NCBI RefSeq assembly: GCF_017874215.1
Contig: NZ_JAGGLB010000039.1
Coordinates: forward strand, 1 to 64,000
Reading direction: 5' to 3'
From: Paenibacillus eucommiae
GTDB lineage: Bacteria > Bacillota > Bacilli > Paenibacillales > NBRC-103111
DNA length: 64,000 nucleotides
Within the stretch, counting starts at the first letter, position 1, and each line of letters starts with the position of its first letter. Of the stretch, positions 46,580 to 54,514 are shown one piece after another. A model generated the notes under the pieces. That model was not told where the DNA came from, made no database searches, and saw only the letters and a list, made by a program, of their open reading frames with translations. Both the position numbers and the translations under genes were made by a program.

Positions 46580-48223
46580 ATGAGATTAAATAGTATAACT
46601 GACTACGAGACCTTAGCATGTATTTCAACTGAATTTTATAAAGGAGTACTTTTTGCAAAATTCTGGGGGCTTAACTCTGAAGATGATAATTTTGTTTTCA
46701 GAAAGTTCAAAGTATTAATTGCTGAACCAATTAAAGATCTCGGTTTATCTAATTTCAGAAGTGGTAATAAGAAAGAGATAGTATCTATTTATAACACTAT
46801 AATTGATTACATATCAAATAAGTTGAAGGAAGTAATTGTAAGTTCGGACCAGGATCAATTGGTCATTTTTTTGTACTCAGTGGCATCATACATGACAAAA
46901 ATACATTATTATATGGAACTGTCGATAAATGGCTCTCTGCTGCCTGAAAAAATTTTACATAGCGAGTTCTTTGATGAAGATGAGAAGAAAATTTTATTCT
47001 ACGTTATTGGAAATAAAGATAGACTCTCGCATTTATTTAGATCATTTAAGGGATTTGATAAGGCTATAATTCAAACATTGCTTTATTATTACGGGTTCGG
47101 TAGAAATAAAAGCATTAGGGGTGAATCCCTAAATTTAAAAAGTTTTTCTGACCTATATGAATTGGCGGCTTCTTTAATTATTCTAATAAACGACAGAGAA
47201 TTTATTACAAGCGGATTTTACAAAAATGGACAAATCCATATTATAGAGAATGAAATAAAATTTATAAATGATTTGAATAAAAATAAAATAGAGATTCTAA
47301 TGAAAAAAATGTCAGAGGATTCAATACAAGAAAATTTATTTTTTGATGACTCAGTTATTAGTGCCTTAGAGCCTGAATTCAATAAAGAATATGGTTTCAA
47401 GATTAAAACAATTGAGAAGATATTTCAGAACAAGTCTTCATCGGAAATATTTAATAGAAAAAAAATGCAGGTAATAGTTATAGAATATAAAAAGTTGGTT
47501 GAATTACTCAGAAAAGAAGGGTACTGCTCCAAGCCTGAAGCAGAGAATATAATTAAGTATTTTACATTACAGGATTTATCAATAGATTTTATATATGATT
47601 CCTCAGAAAAACTAAAAAGCAGAATTTTTGAGCATCCAATTGTTGAATACAAAGATCAGCACTATTTACTATCTTATAATCTTTTCCGTTTTGCAATTGA
47701 TATACTAAAGACAAAAATGACTTATGATTTATTAGATGGATGTAAGAATAAAAATCCACGTAAAGTGGAAAAGAAGGTTAAAGAACATTTTGAAAAGATG
47801 GTTAAAGAAAAAATTGAACGACAAATGGATTATTGTACGTGGAACTTTCAAGATTTTGAAATAATAAATAATGGAAAGAAAAAAAGAGTTCACCTAAATA
47901 ATCAGATAGATGTTATTGGGGTAAGGGGGGGGAAACTGTATATTTTTGAGTGTAAGGATATATATTATAAATTTACTTCAACTGGTGTAAGAAGTGATAT
48001 AAAAAAAACCATTAATTTTATAAAACATTTCGAGGGAAAAATTATGCAAGTTAACTTGTACAAAAAAGAGTTAATTAATTATTTGAAGTGTGACTTTTCA
48101 GAAATTGTGCCTGTTCTTGTTTTTAAAAATTATAATTCTACACAAGACTCAGAGGTAGATACGAATGGGATACAATTAGTCTCATATGGACAATTACAAG
48201 ATTGGGTAAGAAACTTGACATAG
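46580..48223 (+). CDS. PD-(D/E)XK nuclease-like protein, 547 aa
   Basis: The C-terminal portion reads QIDVIGVRGGKLYIFECKD, a textbook PD-(D/E)XK core with D444, E457 and K459, preceded by the helical VKEHFEKMVKEKIERQM. The first 390 residues are unrecognised. ATG at 46580 follows GAGGGATT. Third gene in the UDG-HNH-nuclease series; the AT-rich codon use matches its two neighbours, which suggests joint transfer. Function inferred: DNA cleavage directed by an unknown N-terminal sensor. Confidence 0.65.
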   Translation: MRLNSITDYETLACISTEFYKGVLFAKFWGLNSEDDNFVFRKFKVLIAEPIKDLGLSNFRSGNKKEIVSIYNTIIDYISNKLKEVIVSSDQDQLVIFLYSVASYMTKIHYYMELSINGSLLPEKILHSEFFDEDEKKILFYVIGNKDRLSHLFRSFKGFDKAIIQTLLYYYGFGRNKSIRGESLNLKSFSDLYELAASLIILINDREFITSGFYKNGQIHIIENEIKFINDLNKNKIEILMKKMSEDSIQENLFFDDSVISALEPEFNKEYGFKIKTIEKIFQNKSSSEIFNRKKMQVIVIEYKKLVELLRKEGYCSKPEAENIIKYFTLQDLSIDFIYDSSEKLKSRIFEHPIVEYKDQHYLLSYNLFRFAIDILKTKMTYDLLDGCKNKNPRKVEKKVKEHFEKMVKEKIERQMDYCTWNFQDFEIINNGKKKRVHLNNQIDVIGVRGGKLYIFECKDIYYKFTSTGVRSDIKKTINFIKHFEGKIMQVNLYKKELINYLKCDFSEIVPVLVFKNYNSTQDSEVDTNGIQLVSYGQLQDWVRNLT

Positions 48224-48850
48224 TAGGCAAAGTGCTTAGTCCCAAACTAGGGATAACTTAGTCAAGATGGTGTAAAAAGTCGGATAATGAAAAAGTTATG
48301 TTTTGTTACAGGTATTCAAGTCAACAGCACTAATCTGGGGACGAATTGGGGACGAAAGCTGTCATTCTTAAGTGAACGGCAACCAAACAGAAACAATACT
48401 CGAATGTAGAAAACCCTTATAAATCAAGGCTTTAGCGTTCCGCGGCAAATGGGAACCAATTAGCCTATGTTCCCGCATACGGTGCATGTGGAGTGTGTAG
48501 TGTTAATATATCGAATCGACAAATAATGGGGGCTACTAACATAATGTCGTAAACAAAAACTAGAGAATCTGTCTATAACATAGCCAGTCCGGAAGCCATC
48601 GGATTGGCTATGTTAACACAACTTATCAATGATTATAAGAAGATAGCATAATCCGCGTGTCCCCCTCGAGAGGCCAAAATAATCCGCCGTATGATATATG
48701 AATACACTGTTCGTTAACTCAACAAACAAAAACAAAATTAACCTATACTTAGGGCAGAGCATTAATACTTTACAAAGAAAAAATGCGATTTTTAGAATCC
48801 TACTACTGTAAAATTCTTTCTTACTTAATTCTATAAACCCAGATAACTAC
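48224..48850. other. Gene-free junction between the nuclease trio and the R-M pair
   Basis: Holds the right copy of the 24-nt repeat (48336-48359) and a hairpin with 15-nt arms AACATAGCCAGTCCG (48577-48591) and CGGATTGGCTATGTT (48600-48614), one G-U pair. No open frame with a ribosome binding site. The stretch around 48430-48500 is richer in G+C than its flanks and may be a leftover of an inserted element. Confidence 0.5.
48336..48359 (+). repeat. Right copy of a 24-nt imperfect direct repeat (possible att site)
   Basis: Starts TGGGGACGAATTGGGGACG; 21 of 24 bases match 38724-38747. Together they would bound the integrase remnant, the NdpA-like/membrane pair and the UDG-HNH-nuclease trio, leaving the R-M pair and six-gene operon outside. 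Confidence 0.4.
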
Positions 48851-49792
48851 TCAATATGGTCCTAAAAAACGAATCCCATTAAAGTGGATAAGATGGGAGG
48901 GAGCATCAGCAACCCAAACTTCGGTCTCCCAAGCTATAACACTCAGATAACGAGCCATAACTGAACGATTAGGGAAGGCAGTCACGTATACAATTCCTGC
49001 TGAAGATTTTTTGAACAGCTGCGCTAATTCATCATGTCGTTTTCCATCAACGGGGCCGTGGCTTGTTACTGACTCGATCAATAACAACCAGTCTTTTTCT
49101 GGGAAATAAATAACAACGTCTGGCATCTTGCCATGGGAGTCAACGGTAACTCCAAGGTTACTTAACAAATCCTCATCGAAATATTTTCCGCCTGTATCTC
49201 CAGCATATATCAGAATCCCCCCTGGCACATAACGCGTGGCGAAATCCTCGATGATAGCCTTTATTAGCTCGCTATGTTCACCCGGACTGAGCTGAATCTC
49301 TTTACCGGGAGCAACTTGTACTGGAAGTCTATGTTGCTCACGTTCTCTGGCGTATCTATCAATTAGTGTTTGTCTGGTTGCAAGATATGTGCTCAATGAG
49401 GTTGTCCATTCGAGTGCGCCGTACTTTCTTACCAAATTTAAAACCTCAGGTTCAATCTGGTATACAGCCTTAGGGCTATTTACAGCTCGTGTTGGCTTAT
49501 CAGGATTGTACAATGAGATACCAGCATCAATAAATTGATGCATTGTCTGCCTTCTAAAAGTTTCTCGGGTGTTGGGTGCATATTCTTTCCCATAGTTTAT
49601 CCGACTGAATTCCATAATTGGCGTAATACCGATCATCGGGTTCCCAGCCTCTGCCCAAGTTTTATCGGCAGTCAAATTCAATATTGCCAATAGACAAAGT
49701 GCCGAACGTTCGTTTAATTGGGCTCTGGGTAAACCGAGAGCTCTGAGAATTTCCAAAGCATTCTCAATATTGGGATGGGTACGCTCTGTCAT
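48851..49792 (-). CDS. Type II restriction endonuclease, BsuBI/PstI family
   Basis: A 313-aa protein with the family's usual length. ENALEILRALGLPRAQLNE near the N-terminus and the C-terminal block IYAGDTGGKYFDE, MPDVVIYFPEKDWLLLIE and SVTSHGPVDGKRHDEL match the BsuBI/PstI endonuclease domain, with catalytic acid and Lys candidates in the last two. By family it should cut CTGCAG. It overlaps the methylase by 4 nt (ATGA), which ensures coupled synthesis after the modification enzyme. Confidence 0.88.
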   Translation of the reverse strand: MTERTHPNIENALEILRALGLPRAQLNERSALCLLAILNLTADKTWAEAGNPMIGITPIMEFSRINYGKEYAPNTRETFRRQTMHQFIDAGISLYNPDKPTRAVNSPKAVYQIEPEVLNLVRKYGALEWTTSLSTYLATRQTLIDRYAREREQHRLPVQVAPGKEIQLSPGEHSELIKAIIEDFATRYVPGGILIYAGDTGGKYFDEDLLSNLGVTVDSHGKMPDVVIYFPEKDWLLLIESVTSHGPVDGKRHDELAQLFKKSSAGIVYVTAFPNRSVMARYLSVIAWETEVWVADAPSHLIHFNGIRFLGPY

Positions 49793-51276
49793 AGAATCTC
49801 CTCCAACTTCTGGTCAATCTCTTCTTGGCTAATTGTACCAGAGTTGGACATCACCCATCTACCAAAGTTTTCTAGAGTTTCCCTACTTGGGTATTTCATT
49901 GTTCTAAGATCGGTTGCATTAACCTGTGTATGACCATTAAACACTCTAAAATACTTGTCAACTTCTGTTGAGCTTAGGTACGCATACAAACCAAACGCCA
50001 ACTCAGCAGGTATCCCTTGTTTCTGAAAATGAAGGACATTAAGACCGTTTTCAAATCCCACCTCAGTATAATCAACACTTTCTGGAGTTAATACCCCCGC
50101 CACAATTCGACGTTTTTCTTCTTTTGAAGAGAATCTTTTTACTACTGTATAGAAACCAATGGGATATAGCCATTTCTTCATATCTTCATCTACAAATACC
50201 GCATTAGGCTTTTTCATTACTTTTGGCCATTCTGTCAAAGTGCCAACAAAATGATTAGGGTAGAAAAGTGGAACGGTACCTTCTTCTGGGGTATCACGCA
50301 AATAACTCTTTACACGAAAATCAACAACTGGCCCTGTTGAAACTTCCACACCAATTTCTTTAAGTGAATAGCAAACTGTAGGAAATCTTTCAATAAAGCT
50401 CTCTTCATTAGATGTAGGGATATGAATAAACAATTCCGTGTCCTTCGGTTGAACGATCTTTTCAAAAGGGTAGCAGTTCTCTGTATAGTCAACAAAACTA
50501 TCATCCTTTGAAGTGGATATTTTTACGTCAGTTTGATGAGCACCTCGCTCAAGTAACATAATCACATTTTCCTGCAATACTTCATCATCTTTGAAAGCTT
50601 TATCCCTTGAATCAAATAGATGCATGTGTTTTATAGCCGTTTTTTCAAGGAGAAGCTGACGGAAAGGACGAAAATATGGTCCGTTACAGAAGCTCCTTGG
50701 GATGATAGCTACGATTTGTCCAGATTCCTCCATCAATTCTATAGTTAATCCGACGAATGCTGAGTATAAATTAACTGTTTCAATTCCAACTCCACGCAGT
50801 AACTTACGATGTAGTGAGGAACTCATTATTTTTTTATAGGGTGGATTTAAAATTGCATGGGTAAAACGGATTTCTACATTTGCTAACAGGCTGTTTTCAT
50901 CGAGTAGTGTACGTGTTGCCCATTCAATAAAGTCCTCAGATATGACTTGACTGCGAAGTTCTAGTTTGTCATTAAATAAGGACAATGTATCTAAAAGACG
51001 GGTCCGCAAGATCTCATCAATCTCGACGACACTGACATCAGCACTATCACTTAAGTGTTCAGTTATTAGTCTATCTAAAAAGGCACTCGTCAATGAACCG
51101 ATGCCAGCCCCTGCATCTAGTATTTTCGGATTAGACATCTTACTCATATCGAAAAGTGAAGCCATAAATTTAGCAACAGTTAGGGGAGTTAAAAACTGCC
51201 CTAACTCAGATTTTCGTTTTAGTAACGGATTAACTGCCAATCGTTCTTTTTCAATAGTCTCAAGAATTTGTGTCAT
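49789..51276 (-). CDS. Adenine-N6 DNA methyltransferase of BsuBI type
   Basis: A 495-aa protein from the ATG at 51276 after AGAGGAG. It has the SAM motif ILDAGAGIGSLTSAF and the catalytic NPPY motif (HAILNPPYKKI), typical of gamma-class N6-adenine methylases of the Eco57I/BsuBI group. By family it protects CTGCAG from the neighbouring endonuclease. The target-recognition region is the C-terminal half. CTGCAG occurs repeatedly in this window (for example near 1350, 2364 and 55155), so host protection is needed. Confidence 0.9.
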   Translation of the reverse strand: MTQILETIEKERLAVNPLLKRKSELGQFLTPLTVAKFMASLFDMSKMSNPKILDAGAGIGSLTSAFLDRLITEHLSDSADVSVVEIDEILRTRLLDTLSLFNDKLELRSQVISEDFIEWATRTLLDENSLLANVEIRFTHAILNPPYKKIMSSSLHRKLLRGVGIETVNLYSAFVGLTIELMEESGQIVAIIPRSFCNGPYFRPFRQLLLEKTAIKHMHLFDSRDKAFKDDEVLQENVIMLLERGAHQTDVKISTSKDDSFVDYTENCYPFEKIVQPKDTELFIHIPTSNEESFIERFPTVCYSLKEIGVEVSTGPVVDFRVKSYLRDTPEEGTVPLFYPNHFVGTLTEWPKVMKKPNAVFVDEDMKKWLYPIGFYTVVKRFSSKEEKRRIVAGVLTPESVDYTEVGFENGLNVLHFQKQGIPAELAFGLYAYLSSTEVDKYFRVFNGHTQVNATDLRTMKYPSRETLENFGRWVMSNSGTISQEEIDQKLEEIL

Positions 51277-51359
51277 GTTTACTCCTCTAACTCGCATTAT
51301 TTATATCTGTACTTTAATATTAATAGTCCGCGCTTCATTTCAACATAGTACAATGCTTA

Positions 51360-51402
51360 TAAAAATAAAAGTCCTCGTTGGGTGCTTCCCATCGAGGACT
51401 TT
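51360..51402 (-). terminator. Minus-strand terminator shielding the R-M genes
   Basis: On the minus strand AAAGTCCTCG-A-TGGG-AAGCA-CCCA-A-CGAGGACTTTT folds into a long stem (51368-51402), followed by TTATTTTTAT. It lies upstream of the methylase and would stop leftward read-through into the R-M pair. Confidence 0.7.
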
Positions 51403-51658
51403 GCCGATGCTTTCGGACATCTACAATTTTACTATATTACATAGGGGTTGGCAAGAAGAAACATCGGAATACAGTATTGCCCCTTGATTATCGAAATGGA
51501 GAGAAGTACTTATAATTGCTACTTCTTTAGCTGAAAATTACTGATAAACAGGCTGCGCTTACTTCTTCTTTGTTTCTTGCAATGGGAATGAAGTTATTTC
51601 GACACCATTTGACAAAGTTACCTGAGTAGCTGAGATATTATCAAAATAGGGGAGAATT

Positions 51659-51690
51659 TTGTCAATAAATCTCTTATTCTGTGTTAAAAT
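51659..51690 (+). promoter_or_regulatory. Extended -10 promoter of the six-gene operon
   Basis: TGTTAAAAT (TG at 51682, TAAAAT at 51685-51690) is an extended -10 element with 5/6 match. A weak TTGTCA at 51659 is spaced 20 nt away, so promoter activity would rest on the TG. The transcript would begin near 51697, 30 nt before the MazG-like start, which has a GGTGAAGAG site. Confidence 0.5.
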
Positions 51691-51726
51691 GAACCTATCA
51701 TGAATTTCCAATAAGTAGGTGAAGAG

Positions 51727-52053
51727 ATGCCAGTTTACAACAAACTTGTTCGCGATAAAATTCCGCAGATTATTGAGGCAAACGGAAAAGTGTTTCGCAC
51801 TCGCGTTTTGAGTACCGAGGAGTACAGGAGTGAGTTGCAAACCAAGCTTAGGGAAGAAGCTGAAGAGTATTTTGAGGCAAAGAATGGGCTTGAAGCTCTG
51901 GAAGAGATGGCCGATATGCTTGAAGTTATCCGGGCTTTAGCTGGGGTCCATGGGGCAACTTGGGAGCAGCTCGAAGCTATTCGAGTCCAAAAAGCAGAAG
52001 CACGCGGCGGCTTCGAAGATCGGGTGTATTTGATTGATGTCGACGAAGCTTAA
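51727..52053 (+). CDS. MazG-like nucleotide pyrophosphohydrolase
   Basis: A 108-aa all-helical protein: YNKLVRDKIPQIIEANGKVF, then LREEAEEYFEAKNGLEALEEMADMLEVI, with the EExxE...ExxD metal-binding pattern of the MazG/PRA-PH superfamily. It belongs to the short group often annotated phosphoribosyl-ATP pyrophosphohydrolase-like. Likely hydrolyses an NTP or dNTP (or a signalling nucleotide). First gene of the operon; the next gene begins inside its last codons. No histidine genes are near, so a biosynthetic role is unlikely. Confidence 0.75.
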   Translation: MPVYNKLVRDKIPQIIEANGKVFRTRVLSTEEYRSELQTKLREEAEEYFEAKNGLEALEEMADMLEVIRALAGVHGATWEQLEAIRVQKAEARGGFEDRVYLIDVDEA

Positions 52054-54514
52054 CGTAAAGCTGATTACAGAGAATCTGGCAGATGAGCTCATTGCCGGGA
52101 TGCAGAATGCCTCTGGTATTTATATTATGACATCCTTTGTCATGCATTCAGGTGTCCGCTTATTGGCTCCACATCTTAAGAGAGCCTTGGATCATGGCGC
52201 TGAAGTCAGGATGCTTGCCGGGGACTACCTGTTTGTCTCCCAGCCGGAGGGTCTTCGGGCGCTGAAAGAGATTGATGACCGCTTAGAAGCGCGATTATGG
52301 CGCAGTGCCGGAACCTCTTTTCATCCGAAGGCTTATTTGTTTGATTATGAGAATGGAGAAGGGCTCTTGATTGTGGGGTCTTCGAATTTTTCGCTGTCTG
52401 CGATGAGAATGGGTATGGAATGGAATTTGGCTATGAATGCCCAGGTGGAGCCTTACACGTTCCAATTGGCCACCGAGAAGTTCATGCAAAATTTTTACCA
52501 CGAATCCACGCTGCCGCTCAACGATCATACGATCCAGCTCTATGAAGATGAATACAAGCATTATCACCAAAAGAATCCGGAGCTTATCCGTCAAATCATA
52601 GAAATGGAAGAGGCTGAGTATCGTTCCATCGATGATGTATACCAAGAGGTCGAGCCGTTAGAAGGTTCTGGGACAGCCATCAAGCCAAGGCAAGCCCAAG
52701 AGGCGGCTCTTGAAGAATTGGAGCGGACGCTGGAAGAGGAATACGATAAAGCTATGGTCGTTATGGCTACCGGTTTGGGAAAGACTTACCTGGCCGGTTT
52801 TTTTGCGCAAAGGTTTGTTAGCGTGCTCTTTATAGCCCATCGTGAGGAAATTCTTCATCAGGCACAAAAATCTTTTCAACGCATCATGCCGGATCGCACT
52901 TATGGTATTTACAACGGCCAGTTCAAAGAAGGGGCAGCCGACTGCGTGTTTGCCTCCATTTATACGCTTGGGATGAAGAAGCATCGTGAGTCTTTTTCGC
53001 CAGATCGGTTCGATCTGATTGTAGTGGATGAATTTCATCATGCCGCGGCAGCTTCCTACCAGACGGTGATTCAATATTTTAAACCCAAGTTCCTGCTGGG
53101 TATTACAGCGACTCCTGATCGGATGGACGGCAAGGATGTATATGCGATCTGCGAGGGGAATGTGGCTTATCAGATTCATTTTATTGAAGCGATCCGCCGC
53201 GGATGGCTGTCGCCTTTTCGTTATTTTGGTGTCTATGATGACACGGATTACACGAAGATAAGGTGGATGGGGACGAGGTACGATGAGGAGCAGTTAGCTG
53301 CAAGCCAGCTCCAAGAGAGTCAGGCTGCTAAGATTTATGAAGCGTGGAACAAGCATAAGCAAACCCGGACGATTGGTTTTTGTTCTTCTATCCGACAGGC
53401 TGATTATTTGGCTCATTATTTTCAGGAGCAGGGAATTACTTCGCTAAGCCTTCATTCGGGAACGGTGGGAATTTCAAGAGAAGAAGCGATACGTCGTATC
53501 ACGGAAGGCAGCCTTGAAGTTATTTTTACAGTGGATTTATTCAATGAAGGCGTGGATATTCCGAGTGTGGACACGCTTCTTTTTGTACGGCCAACGGAAT
53601 CCTTAACGGTATTTACCCAGCAAATAGGCCGCGGCCTGCGCTTGGCGGATCATAAGAACTATTGCGCGATTATTGATTTGATTGGGAATTATCGTAATGC
53701 GGATGTGAAGCTAAAGCTTTTCTCCAAGCAGGAAGGGCAAGAAAAAGGCAGCAAGAAAGAGCCGATTATCCCTTCTGTACCTGTAGATTGTGAAATTAAT
53801 CTGGAGACAGAAGTCATCAACCTGCTCGATGAGCTTAGCCGCAGAAGGCTGCCGCACCGGGATCAACTACTTCGGTCATTCCTGGATTTAAAGAACGAGT
53901 TGGGGAGGGTTCCAACCTACCTGGAACTGCACTTGCATGGAAGCTCCAACAGCTTGGAGTATAGAAATGAATTTGGTTCCTATATCGGTTTTCTCTATTG
54001 GGCAGAATGTCTGGAGCCCGCAGAGAAAGAAGTCTTTTATAAATATGAGGCCTGGATACGGGATGTGGAAAAAACAGTCATGGCCAAGAGCTACAAAATG
54101 GTCGTACTGTTATATATGCTTGAACGCGGTGTGGAAAGCTGGCCAAAGCCGGTAACACCACGAGAGGTGGCTCCGTTCTTCCATAAGTATCTCACAGAGA
54201 AAGAATATCGCAGACGAATTGATTTCTCGGATCGGGAAGCTCAGCGCCTCTGGACCTATGACGAAGACGGTGTCAGCCAACTCATAGCCCGAATGCCGAT
54301 GCAAAAGTGGGGCTCATCCAAGGGCAGCATGACCGCCTTCGAGGATCGGGTGTTTTCCTTAAGGATCGAACCGACGGCCGAAGAGAGCGTCATCCTGCAT
54401 AAATGGACAAAGGAGATATGTCTGTTTCGGCTGCATCTTCATTTTGAGCGAAAAGAGCAGAGGAGTAACTATCATGATAAATCTCAACGAATATCAAACA
54501 ATCTTCAACCATGA
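52037..54514 (+). CDS. PLD-nuclease / SF2 helicase fusion protein 1
   Basis: An 825-aa protein. The N-terminal phospholipase-D-like domain has an intact HKD half motif HPKAYLFD (H96, K98, D103) and GSSNFS (N117). SF2 helicase follows: Walker A ATGLGKT (K249), DEFHH (D331), GITATPDRMDGKD, and motif VI QQIGRGLRLA. The C-terminal about 270 residues are unrecognised. ATG at 52037 overlaps the MazG-like gene by 17 nt. It closely parallels the fourth later gene, but lacks DUF3427. A nuclease-helicase that translocates on and cuts invading DNA is the likely role. Confidence 0.85.
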   Translation: MSTKLNVKLITENLADELIAGMQNASGIYIMTSFVMHSGVRLLAPHLKRALDHGAEVRMLAGDYLFVSQPEGLRALKEIDDRLEARLWRSAGTSFHPKAYLFDYENGEGLLIVGSSNFSLSAMRMGMEWNLAMNAQVEPYTFQLATEKFMQNFYHESTLPLNDHTIQLYEDEYKHYHQKNPELIRQIIEMEEAEYRSIDDVYQEVEPLEGSGTAIKPRQAQEAALEELERTLEEEYDKAMVVMATGLGKTYLAGFFAQRFVSVLFIAHREEILHQAQKSFQRIMPDRTYGIYNGQFKEGAADCVFASIYTLGMKKHRESFSPDRFDLIVVDEFHHAAAASYQTVIQYFKPKFLLGITATPDRMDGKDVYAICEGNVAYQIHFIEAIRRGWLSPFRYFGVYDDTDYTKIRWMGTRYDEEQLAASQLQESQAAKIYEAWNKHKQTRTIGFCSSIRQADYLAHYFQEQGITSLSLHSGTVGISREEAIRRITEGSLEVIFTVDLFNEGVDIPSVDTLLFVRPTESLTVFTQQIGRGLRLADHKNYCAIIDLIGNYRNADVKLKLFSKQEGQEKGSKKEPIIPSVPVDCEINLETEVINLLDELSRRRLPHRDQLLRSFLDLKNELGRVPTYLELHLHGSSNSLEYRNEFGSYIGFLYWAECLEPAEKEVFYKYEAWIRDVEKTVMAKSYKMVVLLYMLERGVESWPKPVTPREVAPFFHKYLTEKEYRRRIDFSDREAQRLWTYDEDGVSQLIARMPMQKWGSSKGSMTAFEDRVFSLRIEPTAEESVILHKWTKEICLFRLHLHFERKEQRSNYHDKSQRISNNLQP

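Noticed and set aside
48361-48500. Second group II intron scar near CCCGCATACGGTGCATG
   Set aside because: Only a short resemblance; no domain V hairpin or maturase fragment found.
51559-51840. Minus-strand ORF of 93 aa overlapping the MazG-like gene
   Set aside because: Its only start lies inside the MazG-like gene, with no ribosome binding site; likely spurious.
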